Positions 44,922 to 57,348 are shown, numbered from the stretch's first letter. The stretch: 64,000 bases of DNA from Kappaphycus alvarezii (GCA_002205965.3 NADL03000642.1:124001-188000); one strand, 5' to 3'. Made by a program: numbers and translations. The notes: a model not told the origin generated them from the sequence alone.

Positions 44922-45439
44922 GCATTCCATTGACCCTTTGCCCCCAACTTTCTGAAACCCACTAACATCGTCTCCACAGTTCTTGCAGCAGCACCCGGCT
45001 GCCTTCCTCTCTGTCTCAATCCGATGAGGTTTAGGTGTTCTACATTAGACTTTAGACAATGTGTAATAGAATTCTTAGTCCTAAAAATATGCTCTAGGGT
45101 AGTATGATCAGCCTTAAATTGTCTTATCCCCGCTGTAAATTAGATACTTTACCCAATATATGTTTTGCAATTTCGATTAAGGTATGATTGCATTGCATTG
45201 CAGCTAGTAAAAGGTGGCTCAATGATACGAAAAACCCATGAAATGTCATCCAATAGTAAAGTAGTGAACACGGGGGTTCTTTTATTGTAACCGGCAACCC
45301 GGCTGATATCCAGGCATATCGCGATACTCCCTACACCACTGCAAATATGCCCGCTAGTAACCAAGAGCGCTTCTAGGTAAATATTCCCCTTCTGTCAGTC
45401 CATAATGATCTGAACAACCAGCTGCGGCCTTCCAACATT
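44922..45439. other. Stretch with no recognised gene
   Basis: GAGGTTTAGGTGTTCTAC near 45.03 kb is a weak LINE-tail-like motif. Nothing else is recognised. Confidence 0.3.
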
Positions 45440-46390
45440 TTTGACCGCATCCCCGGGATCTGCTTGCATAACCTCGTCATCCTACTCATCTTATTTTTTC
45501 GCGCCACAGCCTATGCACGGAATCCTGGTGTTGTCCACTCTGCTTTTCTCCGGATACACCTACTTCGCAGTGCAGTCTTACGACGGTTCACGCGATGGAA
45601 AGCCGGGCGGCAATCCTAGACAAGACAAAGCAAAGCATTCCGCGAGGGAATACGCTGCGCTTCTGCCGGTCAATAGGCTGATTTGTTGACTAAGGCGATC
45701 CAAGCACACCAAAAAAGAGAGGAACGAGTAGTCAGACCAATTCCTATACAAAACGACGCAATGCGCGATGCGAAATTCCGTAGGGCAGCCCATCTTGCTG
45801 CAGATGCGCAATATGGCCGTGCAATGTGCACCCCGCGCCAGCCACACATTGCTGATTTGTGCGACCCTCAACTTATCGAAAGCCTGCGGAAACTCCACCA
45901 AGCACCGCAGTCTTCGGTGAGAGCCACAGAAGAGAAAAACTTGCCGCTCCTGGTGGACATTTCGGAGGAATCGCTTCATGCAGCTGCTTGCCAACACACA
46001 GGCGAGCCCTAAAGCTGGGTTGACAAGTATCTCGGTATAAATGGCTGTTTTGAGTAGACCAGCTCATGGAGACCTCCCAAATGAGACAGTAACCGTTATC
46101 TCCTCCACGATTCTGCTGCCTTTCCAAGCTTTGTCAGACAGGATCCTCCCCATTGCAATTGGGAAGGCCTTGCGGCGGCTGGTGACAAAAATGCGCCTGC
46201 CCCACGCATTGGAAGACATGAGGGAAGAGCTTGCCCCCGCAAGCGTCCAACGGAGTGCACTGTGGACTTAATCATATTGTACACCAGGACTGGAGACTGT
46301 TCGTGACCAGGATACGGCCTCGTTTCAGTGGATGCACATAATGCGTTCAACCGCTTCTCGAGACAGAAAATGATGGTTAATCACATGATG
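45440..46390 (+). mobile_element. LINE fragment, N-terminal block to RT motif A, plus strand
   Basis: The frame 45683-46012 holds RRAAHLAADAQYGRAM and DPQLIESLRKLHQAPQSS, the block that precedes the RT in RLE-type LINEs. The frame 46041-46271 holds LPIAIGKALRRLVTKM, and near 46.32-46.36 kb another frame reads VSVDAHNAFNRF, the motif A with its catalytic aspartate. Two or more frameshifts separate these. The sequence stops at about 46390, before motif B. Confidence 0.7.
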
Positions 46391-46569
46391 TAGCTTGCAT
46401 GCCGAGGAAAAAAGCCGATAAAGGTGGAGTTGGATGCGAGCATCCCCAGTCCCTTCGATCAGCGACAATCTGTTTTGCATCCTGCAATTATGTCATTGAT
46501 AAAGTTCTCCATAAATTGAGAGAAACAAGTCGGGGCGCCGAGGAGGTCAATGTTGTGGTTAAGGAAGTT

Positions 46570-47160
46570 CTAATTTGGGAAGCGGTGCGGTACGGTTGTC
46601 TCAGTTGCAGGTTCGCGCGGCCGTAATATGCGTGTCTTCGTGAGGTTCAAATACAGGCCATTATCAGTTCCCTTAGACCGCAGGATCTCGACTGTCTTGT
46701 CGAGCTCAGTATGTTTGCAAATATGGATGCAGTCATTCGCATACGGTCTGGGTATAGGAAGTTGTGTCTGATCAGAAATTTCTCGAGCCAGTGGATGTGT
46801 AAAAATGAAGAGTATCAATATGCTTGCTGTCCCCTTGTTACATCCCTTCTCGGCTGTGGAGGTCTTATGCGGATGCCGCAGGCAAGATCAGTGACAGAGT
46901 TTGACGAGCATACACAATGTTCAGAAAGCGGCAAAATGACGGCACTTTAGTAGCAACGTGCCGATGAAAATTCCGGTTCGCCACCAAATGGCTCATCCGC
47001 TGCGCCGCAGAGGCCATGGTTTAACCCCCGTAGTAACGCTAAAATTAAGTGTCAGATGTGGCCAGCATCATCGGCTCTGAACGAGTGAGATGCCCTGATG
47101 GTCCTGGCGTAGCCAAGCACCGTACACAAAGCCATGCCCACTCTGATGGCTACCTCGTCG
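46570..47160 (-). mobile_element. LINE fragment, RT motifs B to D, minus strand
   Basis: The minus frame 46570-46818 reads ILFIFTHPLAREI, PYANDCIHICKHTE and LYLNLTKTRILRP, which are the stretch after motif B, motif C (YAND in place of YADD, second aspartate kept) and motif D/E. Sequence to the right to about 47.16 kb is probably its upstream part. It lies tail to tail with the plus-strand fragment on its left, and the two hold complementary parts of the RT. Confidence 0.65.
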
Positions 47161-47659
47161 GGTTTTTCCAGTGACTCCACCCAAACTTCTCTAACGGAAA
47201 TGATGGTTTGCAGGCACGCGTGAGACGGGATGAAAACACTTTTTTGTCGTCTTCATCTAACGACTTTTGATTTACTGAAGTACCTTCTCTTATACAAATG
47301 TGCTTGTAGTTCTGGTCCTTCCTCGCCCTCTCTTACTCGTAGAACCTTCCCTGGGTGGAGATATAGCCTTCATTAACCTTTTTTATCCTATCTGCGATCT
47401 TGGCCAAACTCACTGTGATTCTATCTGGATATTTTTATACTGTATACACGCCTTTAAATCTAGCCTATATCCAGTTTCCCCATTTCAGCTTATTACCTTC
47501 TTCAAATTCTCTCATTCTTTGCACAAAACCACGCAAGTTTACATCAATAAATTCCATTGTATATAATTTGAATCTATACAAATTCCCCTCAAAAGCTTAT
47601 GTAAACCCATTCAACCCGACCCACAAACCTTTCTAAAATCTCCGATCCCTTACCACTCT
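47161..47659. other. Stretch with no recognised gene
   Basis: Pyrimidine-rich on the plus strand. Frames at 47300-47566 have no recognisable domain. It lies upstream of the repeat at 47.66 kb and may belong to it. Confidence 0.3.
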
Positions 47660-48785
47660 CCCAACCAAAACCACAATGACCAACCTATGCCCTTTCTAAT
47701 CCATTTCAAAAACCCGTCACCTCGCCCCCTAAGCTCCGCCTCCCTGCTTTCTCTTGGTCCTACCGACGCCTAGGACTATCTCGTTGCCAAACGAAGAGGA
47801 AGATCATAGAATTCGTCCGAAAGCTCTTCGTTCGGGACGAGATAGCTGAGGAGGAGGACGACGATGTGAATTCGTTTGTGTAGTGGGTGGCCCCGGATCG
47901 GGTTTATGAGGATGAAGATCTGGACTAGGAGGCTATATAAGAAGCTTCAAAAGACGATCATAAGGGCCATTAATCCGAAAAAGAAAATATAGTTACGGAT
48001 GTGGGGGTCTTGGAAACAGGTTGGAAGCGGGATAGCGGAAGTGATGGGGTGGGCCTCAGACTGGGCGAGGGGGGCCAATTGGTCTCGATATTAAATGTCT
48101 ATGGGGGTAGTTTTAGTGCTTTAGATATTTTTCGGTCGACCATTTGGGGATATTTTAGCGTAATGCTTGGATAGTATGGATATTTTGGAAGACTTCTTCG
48201 CATCTGATTTATGAGATAAGAAATGGGAGGAATACATTGGTTTTGCTGTTTTAAGTATCCTTGTTTTGAGTGTGTCGTTTATACAAAGTATCTTTATGCA
48301 ATTCATAGTATCCTTTGTAGTTTTTTTCGTATTTTACTAGTAGCAAAAAGTCTATATAGTCCGAGCAAATTTCTTTCTCGAGAAAGGTAAAGGAAATTTG
48401 ACAGACAACTTCAAATCTATTCTCCAGTAGTAGTGAATTTGGTAGTTGACGTCGGACTAAAAATATTTGAACAGCTCGCAAGCCTCAAAACGAGGCGGAA
48501 TAGTCTGCCCGTTTAAAGTTGATTAGCAGTACTCTAAGCTCTCTTTGATTCGTACTAGTCCCATCTGCGCCGTTACGTCTACAGTGCCAATGCTGTCGCT
48601 CGCAAAGTAGCGGTACAGTCTGTCCACTTCCGAATACACTCGTAGGCCCTGGATTTCTCTTCCATATAGGCCACTTTTGTTCCCACAACTACATTACGAT
48701 AGTACTTTTTCCGCTCGCAACACCTCCTTCTTTAGATGGTGTATATCAAATATCTCTTTTAAGCCAAATTACCGCCATCGTTGGT
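47660..48785 (+). repeat. Gypsy-type LTR-like repeat with decayed acidic region (copy 2)
   Basis: It aligns in order with 57.32-58.37 kb: an ATG in matching context (ACAATGACC), AAGATCATAGAATTCGTCCG (compare AAAATCATCGAGTTCGTTCG), the GATATTTT-rich end of the acidic frame, and then the LTR-type end (AGACAACTTCAA, TTTTTCCGCTCGCAACACCTC). It is broken and clearly older than the 57.3-kb copy. No pol sequence adjoins. Confidence 0.6.
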
Positions 48786-49830
48786 CTCCGAAAACCATAG
48801 CCGCGGCTGTTCTTGCAAGCCCTATAGTACACAACTAATTTCGTAATGAGCCTCGTACAAGTCGGTAGCAAAGACATTATGGATGGAAGACAAGTAGGAG
48901 AAATTTCCAAACACCAAGCTGCATTTTGGAGGTGATATGCGGCGAAGGATCTGTCACCAGGCATGCTTAGAGACGCTTGTTGCAGCATTTGTCAGCGCAA
49001 ATCCGTCCATACCCAGCCGAGCCTATAATGAGATATGGACAGTGATGCTTCGCCGCCATCCGGGAGTTAACGTTTTTAAGACACTGTGGCGCTGAAAACA
49101 GCATTTTAGTGGGCATACTCTGTTACTATTTTGGCATACCTTTTTAAGTCGATTTTGGTTGTCCGGAAATCTATGAGATAAATTGAATATATCATCTCAG
49201 ATTAAATTACCCAAGCCTTCCCCTATGGGCCGCTGCAGTGCACAACTTGCATCTGGAGCATGGATAATCGAGGTGAATATTCAGCATATTTTTGCAAAAA
49301 AGGCCTTGGGTGGAAGAACTGTCACAGTGCCGTAGTGAAGGTATTTGGCAGACAGATTTTCAAGGCAGCAGGAGTCTGTGTCCAAAATGGCGTTAAATAG
49401 TTACCTACTGGACTGAGAGCACGACTTTTAGACATCGTAGTGCAGTAGAGATCAGAAAACATCAACACCTTACCGCCTCACCCGGTGGCGTACGACGTCA
49501 CATTAACATCAACATTTCAATAGGGTTTCATGTCCATTCGGGCGTAAGAGTCCCGTGCGGCTGACACTTCAGCGTAAATATTAAAGAATAAGGGGCTTTC
49601 TAGCAAATAAGGAACCATATATGATGAATATTTCTCAGTAAGATCGAAATTGGGATGGAAGGTTGTACTGTTAGCCGTCGACTCGGTTGTATCACCGTCT
49701 GCGACGACGTCGAAGTTAATCGAATATACGTGGCCATTGCCGCAACATGCAGCCAGTTTGCGAAGGGAGAGGTGACGAATCGGCTTTATCAGCAGCTTGG
49801 TTGCGCGATTTTTTCTACGTGTGAGTGTGG
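48786..49830. other. Stretch with a diverged LINE tail
   Basis: 49130-49226 (+) matches the LINE-B/C untranslated end (TTTTGGCATACC, TTTTTAAGTCGATTTTGGTTG, here as TTAAGTCGATTTTGG, and ACCCAAGCCTTCCCC). 48.88-49.04 kb may be a very decayed LINE-B coding block. The remainder has no recognised feature. Confidence 0.45.
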
Positions 49831-50165
49831 TGGTAAATCTTTACGAGTGTTTCAATTTGGTATATACGCATGCGGAAGGTATTCCGAAACCAGGAACGAA
49901 TGCGGGCGGCGGGTGGAAACCTTTCTTGCACGCATCACTGGGAAACAAAATCTAAAGCGAGCAACGAAGTCTCGGACCTCCTGTTGAGGTACCACGACAG
50001 GAAGCAGCAAAGGAAATAAGGCGGCAGAAAAATTCCTGGCCGTCTTCTCCCAAGGCGCTATAAATGCCAATTCCGACAGGGGAGAGGAGGATATCTTTTC
50101 GGTCGCAGCAAGTTCCGTAATGAAGACGTTTGTAATATTTCGTGCGCGACGACACGAAGAGTTTA
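49831..50165 (-). mobile_element. LINE-A 3' end, minus strand
   Basis: It begins GTGGTGGTAAATCTTTACG (complement of the ACC-tailed terminus), followed by GATGCGGGCGGCGGGT-type blocks, the C-terminal coding block and TATCTTTTCGGTCGCAGCA, ending near 50165. It is diverged from the 20.3-kb copy, so older, and 5'-truncated. Confidence 0.75.
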
Positions 50166-50206
50166 GCCGCCCTATTCAAGCCTAATTTTCTTAAGTTTTG
50201 TTAGCT

Positions 50207-50434
50207 TGGTTGTATGACATATTTTCTTTTCTAAAACTTGCTGAATAGCTACTACAATGTCTTTTATACTGTATACATATCATTAAAAATGTAATGAAAA
50301 AACGCAGACAACTAAGCTCATCGTTTTGTCCAGCGTTCATGTGAAATGCTGTTGTAAAACTATGGAAGGACAATTTTTTCTTTTTCATGCGTATGTATAC
50401 GTATATGCATATTTGCACGTGTGCTTTTTTAACA
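50207..50434 (-). repeat. 3' LTR of copia C2
   Basis: It matches 55139-55404 once the inserted LINE tails in the latter are skipped: TATTTTCTTTTCT, then CTTGCT, TATACTGT, TTGTCCAG and GTTCAT. On the minus strand it starts TGTTAAA. Confidence 0.7.
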
Positions 50435-53400
50435 TCTTCTCTTCAAATTAGTCATTTTCTTGAGTTGTACCCATTCGAAGTGCACATTTTTCCAGCTTGA
50501 CTCTGTCTAGTGGCTTATTCAAACAATCGATGACCATAGATTGCGACGGAGTACAGGAAGTAGTTATTTTCTTTTTGCAACGTATTTATGGACAAAATGG
50601 AATGAAAAATCAATGTATTTTATTCTATCTAACTTATACGATTCGTTAGCCAATTTGATAAACTTCGTGTTTTCTGCAAAAATTGGTGCGGAATTTTGCT
50701 TCAAACCGAAATCCTTAATTTGCTTAAGAATCTATAGTATTTCCCTTGCGGCCGTAGCTTGGGAATTTGATTCTGTTTCCCTACTTGTTGTGACTACAAC
50801 ATGCTATAGCTTCGACTTCCAGGTTATTGCAGTTCCCACAAAATAAAACAAAATAACCTACTATTGATTTTCTGGATTTGTCCCCGGCCCAATCGGAATC
50901 ATTTTAACCAATAACTAGTTGGTTGTTCTGGACTCCGGAAAGAATTTAGTATTCTTTTATATAGTTCAGATGGCGTAGCACCCTTTTAGCTGCTATCCAG
51001 ATTGCTATAGTAGTTGAACAGTAAAATCTTGAAAAGAACCCTCCTGCAAACATAATGTCAGGGTGGGATGCATCGGCAAGATATATCAGGGATCCAATTG
51101 AGTTCACTGTACGGGCAGCTTGTCCCTACTGTTTTCTACTCGTTTATGATACTATAGATACTCGGATTTATCGTAGTTTTTGCCGGATTTGAATTTTTAT
51201 TGTTGAACTTGGCAATCATCTTGTTATAAAACCGAAATTAATGAATATATATCTTTCCGAGCGACCTGCTTCTCTCAATGCAAACTCCGTCAAAAAATAT
51301 TTTACAGTTTTGATATCTCTTATATCAAAATATCCTTTAAGCATAGTCATATATATTTGAAATGCAGCCAAACTTCGAGCAGCAATTTGAACATCATTCA
51401 CGTAGAAAAAAATAAAAAATTGTACTGAAAACATTGTAGTACAGAATAGAGCCTGTATAAAAACATGGGTCTGTTGCAGACTGTTTAAATACTAGATATT
51501 CCAAACTTCCACGAGACTTGATACCGAATGCCTTCGAGGCCTGCTTCAAACAATAAATTCCGTTCAATAGTCTTCAATAGTTTTCATTCCCAGAGGAGCA
51601 CTCAAATTCATTTCAAAACTGTGTCGGCATATTCGGAGGTTTCAGATAATTTTCTTCATCTGAGTCTACTCTGAGAAAATCAGTCCTTATATCGACTTGT
51701 CCAAGTTCTAAATTTTTTTGTAAAACAAACGCCAGTAAAAATAATACTATAGAAAAATTTCTTACTAGAGAAAACACTTCTTAGTAGTCGACACCCTGCA
51801 CTCGAGTAAAGCATCTGTCCGCAAAAGGGGCCTTTTGCCGAACAATTTTCCTATGTACATATTTTTCGATATCAAATATCCATTTTACTTTTATTGGCTT
51901 CTTCCTGTCTGGTAGACTACTGACCTTAAAATTTTTAAAGGACTTGTATCAATTTTATCTCCAGTCGCATTGCCTCTATCCATTTCTTGGAATCAACTAA
52001 ATTCGATGCCTCTTGAGCAGTCCTAGGCAGACTAAGATTGGAGTGATTATTCGTTTCTTGTACTGTAAGGAATGCAAAAATGGCATTAGTAAGCAAATCT
52101 GGTCTGACTCTGACAAAATTATTGGTTAGAGTCATTATTTTACTGATTGTATTGTTGTTAATATCAGCGACATTTGAACTGTTCTCGCCATCAAGATTAT
52201 GACCAAAAACGTCATCGTAATCGGTAAAAATTGATCTCATCATCTTCTACTGATAACTGTATATATTCTAAGTATAAGTCATCAGAAACCTATAAATAGT
52301 GATAGTGATAGTTGAGATTGATGGTACGCTCTCCAAAAAGTTTACTTCTCCGGACGTCATTACTCTTCATAGATGGTTTATAAGAATTTCACACGCATCT
52401 TTGTCACTATATCCCACATAAATACCTTTCCAGGCTTTCGAATGAAACTTGACATTTAGGTACCGTGTTAGTTTCCTCACATACGGGTTAGTTCCAAATG
52501 TTCTTAAACATGATAAATTAGGTTTTTTTACGATAGATGATCTCAAATGTAGTCTTCTCACCAAAACTTCCATGAGTCTATTTAGTCAATGCTCTGTTTC
52601 TAATAAAAGGGATGCAAGCAACTACCTCAGCTCATGGGTAGCTATAGTCGCCAGTATAGTTAATTTGTTGAAGTTAAACCAGCATGGCTCTCGGATCTTC
52701 GCAAAATGTCCTGTTTAGCCTCTCCGCTTTACCATTGGACTTCGAAGAGTAGGGCGGCTCGAGTTGATGGGTAATACCTTGCTCATTGGGGTATTATTTA
52801 AGTTCTACAGATTTGTATTCTCCACTGCGATCGGTCCTGACATTATCAACTTTCCTCTTTGTGATATTCTGCGTAACGTTAGTTTGGGACTCTACAATCT
52901 TGGGTATATCTGATTTATTTGCAAAAAGTATCCATGGTGCCCAACTTGCATCATCGAGAATACATAAAATATAGTTGGCACCACCCAGAGACGAAAATTT
53001 CAATGGTTCCGTAAGATCGTAACGTATTTATACGAGAACATCAAGTGCTTCCTCTGTTTTGCTTGAAGGTGATTCCGCCGCTTGTTTATCCAACAAAAAT
53101 CTTCACATACTTCTGTTGCAGGCTACTTTATACTGTCAGTACAAATTCCGACACCAGCATTACTTCAAATCATGTCTTCTATGACTTTGAGGCTGATTTA
53201 CCCCATGCGCCGATGCCATACTTTTAACTTTTCTGCTTTCCAGTACTGAACAAAGCCTCCTTATTTCATTTTATGGTCTTTGACATCGCACATATTAGTT
53301 CGCATATAACTTGCTCTTTGGTACTATGAACCATAATTAACTCATCTTCATTTTATGTCCTCATTTTAACACTGTTAGAGTCGAAAATTAATCCTAACTC

Positions 53401-54442
53401 CGGAGCTTTGCACCAGTGGCTGCAGAAACAAGTCTGCTTTTATCTTTGGCATGATTGAAACGTTATGAATTTCAATAAACTTCCATTCTCAGTTGACTTT
53501 CTGCTTTAAAAGTGCAGAGCCACACCCCTCGATCTGAAGTTCTCCGTTCCCGTCTACAGTATTTACAGTTTGATCACCTTCGTTAATTTCTTTGTAATGC
53601 CTCGGTTCATCATTCTGATTTGTTAAATTCTGTGTCACACAATTGTCCAGCAACCATTACTGATCTTTTTGTTTTGCACCGAATAAAAAGGCCACATAAG
53701 CCTTCTTCCTATCCCCACTTCTTTCGTTTATGCTATTGGACTGATCGTTCAGTTTCTTCACTTTTCCCCTGTTCCGTAGATGGATTCAAACGGGCCTTAT
53801 AATTCTGAGATCTAAATCATTTCATGAAAGGCTTACCATCTTCTCTGCATCCATAACATTTCCCTATGAAAATATTCCGGTACTTTTCGCGACTACTGTC
53901 TGTTCGACCAGTATGAAATGCATGCCCTTGCAATTTCCGATCGTTGCCCTTACATGTCTTCAGCTTTGCGTCTCTAATCACAATCCTAGACTCTGCTTCC
54001 TCAAATGTTATAATGGGACTATTTTAGAGAACTTTTTTCATCTTGTCGTATTCAACCCCCGAACCTTGCTATAGGTCGATCTTGTTATAATCAGTTTCTA
54101 TTTTATAATCAATTATGGTTAACTTTTTCCCTATTTGCGAGATCTCTTCGGCAAACGATCTCACAGACTGATCGCTTGTCATTCTGAGCCTGAATACTTT
54201 AACCTGTAGTTTATATTGGCTTGCTACAGCTCTTACTCTTAAGTAGTGCTTCCAAGGCATTCCAAACATCCATCTGATCAGTTTTTTGACAGAGTACTGG
54301 AAGAAACTTACGATCAACATTTAGTAGTATCTCTAAAAGGCACTGTTACTTAAGTCTTTACTCGTTCTTTTCTTGGTTAATACTTCAGCCTAATCATCAG
54401 CAGCAATAACAGTTTCACTCAACGGACATAGCTGCAAGAATC

Positions 54443-55008
54443 TATTAAAAAATAAATGAAATGCGTAGATCCAAAATAGATGATTCGAAATAAATTAATA
54501 ATATACTACCTGGAAAGGATTGAGAATAATAATAAAAAGGAAACCAATATTTATTTATCGACGGATATAATGCGATGGCCCGAGGCTTCCTTAATTTTTT
54601 AAATAGCCTAAGGCTATTTATACTGCAGATCAGAGTAAAATATCTACAAAGATGATTCCGACTTTCTAACAATTGTCGTGAACCAAATTCATGCTCAATA
54701 ATAATTTTGGAATAATTCTACGGGTGAGCATTAATCCAAATAATAGTTTGCTGACAACATAATTCCATTAATTATAACCGTAGAATTTGAAAAACAGCTG
54801 ACAGACATTAAAGTTGTTTCACGTGTAATACAGTATAAAGTATTAGCCAGTGAAAACAGATAAAATTATTTCGGATGATTCACAATAAATAAAAATTGTT
54901 GGCCTCTGATATAATATTTTTCAACAATTTTTCATCACTGTATTTGATGTAAAAAACCAATGAAGAAGTTTTCCAATACTCGTAAAAATGATTTTTCTAA
55001 TTTTTACA
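54443..55008 (-). repeat. Solo C1-type LTR inserted in C2, target duplication GAATC
   Basis: About 566 bp aligning in order with the reversed C1 LTR at 63379-63932 (shared: CGTAGATCCAAA/GGTAGATCCAAA, GCGATGGCCCGAGG, CAGATAAAATTATT, TTGATTCA-like GATGATTCACAATAAATA). GAATC flanks it at 54438-54442 and 55009-55013. It is more diverged than the C1 LTRs, so it is an older insertion of the same lineage, reduced to one LTR. It lies between the C2 primer site and the rest of C2 Gag. Confidence 0.8.
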
Positions 55009-55121
55009 GAATCTCCAAAAATCCCTTGCCTCCACTACCAACTAGAGCCGCAAGGCCGATAGAGTCTAGTTCTTATCGTTCAGCTTCTGAATAGTATACT
55101 TGATATTTTTCATGGCTGAGT

Positions 55122-55135
55122 CCGGGCCCATTACC
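55122..55135 (-). other. Primer-binding site of copia C2
   Basis: On the minus strand GGTAATGGGCCCGG, three bases after the LTR's CA end. It resembles the C1 site and initiator-tRNA complement. The ATG (55131-55129) opens a frame starting MGPDSAMKNI. Confidence 0.7.
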
Positions 55136-55138
55136 ACT

Positions 55139-55404
55139 TGCGTACACGTCGTATTTTCTTTTCTCAATCTTGCTTAATAGTTACCACAATGCATTATATA
55201 CTGTGGACCTAAAAAGGGGAAAAGTTTTCCGTGTTTTACTCTTGGAAGGTGTATCCGTTCTTCCAAGAGTAAAAGCGAATACAATCAAGCTTATCGTGTT
55301 GTCCAGTGTTCATATGCAATTCTCTTGCAAAACTATTGGACTATTTGCCCTTCTGTTTGCATATATATACGTAAATGCATCTGTATACATGTGCATCTTT
55401 AACA
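55139..55404 (-). repeat. 5' LTR of copia C2
   Basis: Partner of 50207-50434. It contains an inserted LINE-tail palindrome (about 55208-55276). On the minus strand it starts TGTTAAAGATG and ends at GTACGCA. Confidence 0.7.
55208..55276. repeat. Two LINE tails facing each other (palindrome)
   Basis: TTTTACTCTTGGAAG (55234-55248) and CTTCCAAGAGTAAAA (55260-55274) are perfect complements around 11 bases. The left arm extends into AAAAGGGGAAAAGTTTTCCG, part of the LINE-B/C terminus. It sits inside the C2 5' LTR. Confidence 0.75.
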
Positions 55405-56214
55405 TGTTACAGTAGAGTGGATATTCCAGATTCACAACCCGTCGAAATTTCTTTCTGTCATTTCTGCCAGCAAGTTCCCAGGTGCATATCCGATAATTTA
55501 ATCCGCCTATCCTAATAATTTCTACATATGTGAGGCGGAACGCCATTTAACAACCACCAGTGTTGCTTTCGACTCCTACCGCACCCTCGCGCAGCATCCA
55601 GACAACTTCGACGCATTTAACCATAGCTTCTCCGGTATACTGCGACCTCGAGATTGATATCTGAGCTGATGTCCTTGTTACAGTATGAAAAGGTCTGCAT
55701 TCCGAAATATCTTCCCTGGAAGACGATAAATGCAAACGGTATTCTGCGCGATCCTTCGCCAATGCTCTTCGAGACATCGATACCGAAATCCACGCCCAAC
55801 TGTCTAGTCTCCCTGGTTCTCCAAGGGCAGTCTCTCTGCCTCTACCCCCAAGCAGCGGCAGGTTGATTCAAACACCGCCGTACTCATAATGCTGTTGTTC
55901 CGCCTCAAAAGAAGAATAGATGGATTACGATCGGTGTCCCCAATGCCAAACCTCCCACCCTCCGCTCCCTACTGCACCATCCTACCCCGCATTACCCATC
56001 TCCATTCATTTATCTTACTCTAACAACAATTCCCTCCCTGTACACTCCAAGCGGCCTCCGCGGGCATGGCACAGCCCAAGGCGCGGAACTTGCGCGCGCG
56101 ACACTTCTTGGGGTCTACGCCGTTTCTCACTGACAGATTTCCTTCCTAACGGTTCCCTTGGGCACCGATCACCCTCATTGCTTCAAGCTCATCATCTAGC
56201 AAGCTTTACAAGAC
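55405..56214. other. Stretch with a partial relation to R3
   Basis: 56.10-56.15 kb (CGTTTCTCACTGACAGATTTCC, as TTTCTCACTGACAGATTTC) resembles 19.92-19.95 kb next to R3 copy 1. Nothing else is recognised. The frames at 55654-55866 are short and featureless. Confidence 0.35.
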
Positions 56215-56940
56215 ATTGCTCCTAACTCCTATTAAGGAGCTGGGAACATACGAAGCAGCTGCAGACGCCCATCGGAGGTGGTCGACCTCTCTCCTGCCGT
56301 CTAGAATTATTCCGTTCAGTGTAATTTGCTCACAAACAACACCATCGCAAAAGACGCTGACGGATGCAATCCATGAAGCAGTGCAAGAACGAATTCCTCC
56401 TGGGGATTTACGGAGGCAGGCGTTTCGCGCTTCCATGGCCCTCCCGGGAGCTAAAGAATGGGTGTATTGTCCCCAATGTCCCGGACTACAGACGAGCATT
56501 GAACCTCGAGAATTCTCGGTATGGCTTCAATACTACTGTCAAGTCCCACTTTTTCACCCTGGCACGCCATGCTCGAGAAGGAATTGCCGGAACACACTCG
56601 ATGTACATGGAGATCATCTCATGCACTGATTTCATGGAGCCCACAGGATTAACCGACATGATCGCCAGGTAAACCTTCTTGCGAAAGACCTTGCAAAAGC
56701 TGCTCGTCATCCTTTCGTAGAGCCACGCCATGGTCTCCACCGCATGAGACTAAACATCCAGGCAATGGGAAGCAGCGCAGGGACCGACTTTTTTGATTTT
56801 TCCTTCGTGAATCCCCTCGCTCCCTCCAACAGGAGAGTGAGGGCCTTCAACCCGATTTCCTCTCTGAATGCGGCGCGAAATTCAAAGCAGAGAAGATATC
56901 AATCCTTTTGTCGGAACGAAAAAGGTCCTCTTCGCATCTT
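56215..56940 (+). mobile_element. LINE-B fragment: zinc knuckle and endonuclease, plus strand
   Basis: The frame 56216-56629 reads TPSQKTLTDAIHEAVQE, GAKEWVYCPQCPG and LDVHGDHLMH, the knuckle region. From 56744 the frame holds GSSAGTDFFDFSFVNPLAP, the endonuclease block, and NAARNSKQRRYQSF. It lacks the RT (5' truncation near 56.2 kb) and the C-terminal block and tail, ending near 56940. A frame change lies between the two parts. Confidence 0.78.
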
Positions 56941-57348
56941 GAAATCTTCATTTACCAATCGTCCTACCTTTGTCTTCCCAAAAAAATTCTGAATATCTTT
57001 TTCCTTTATGAATCCAAATTCAGTGTAAAACTCCATTTTCTATTTTATGTTTGAATATTTGGTCCTCCCCCTTCAAAGAGACGCCTTTCAATTCGTGGTC
57101 ACTTCGCCTCCCAAATTCAGTTCCGATATATATCACGCAGATTTTTGTGATGCCCCCGAATTCATGCAAATCCAAGGCCGCAGTATCGCCTTTTTTTTGA
57201 CCAAGACCATAATGATTACCAAAGACATGCCCCTATTTAAAGTGCTATAGCATTGTCGCTGAAGCATCACTCCTACCACCAACAATTTGATAAGCTGATT
57301 ACCCTTTCTGTCAACACCCGCAACCCAGCTCACCCCTTTTCCAGAAAT
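56941..57348. other. Stretch before the acidic ORF
   Basis: AT-rich, with no domain recognised. It could be the upstream part of the LTR-like repeat that follows. Confidence 0.3.

Larger units (their letters stand above)
50207..55404 (-). mobile_element. Ty1/copia element C2, minus strand, old
   Basis: Direct repeats 50207-50434 and 55139-55404 are its LTRs. On the minus strand, from right to left: a primer-binding site, a Gag start, more Gag near 54.07-54.32 kb, an integrase core near 52.8-53.0 kb (ILCILDDASWAPWI), integrase C-terminal part near 52.4-52.6 kb (LRTFGTNPYVRK), RT near 51.2-52.2 kb (FYVNDVQIAA) and RNase H near 50.5-50.8 kb (YKLDRIKYIDFSFHFV). A purine tract GAAGAGAAGA precedes the 3' LTR. 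It is broken, with tens of breaks, and carries a solo C1-type LTR and a LINE-tail pair as later insertions. The flanks show no matching target duplication. Confidence 0.85.
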
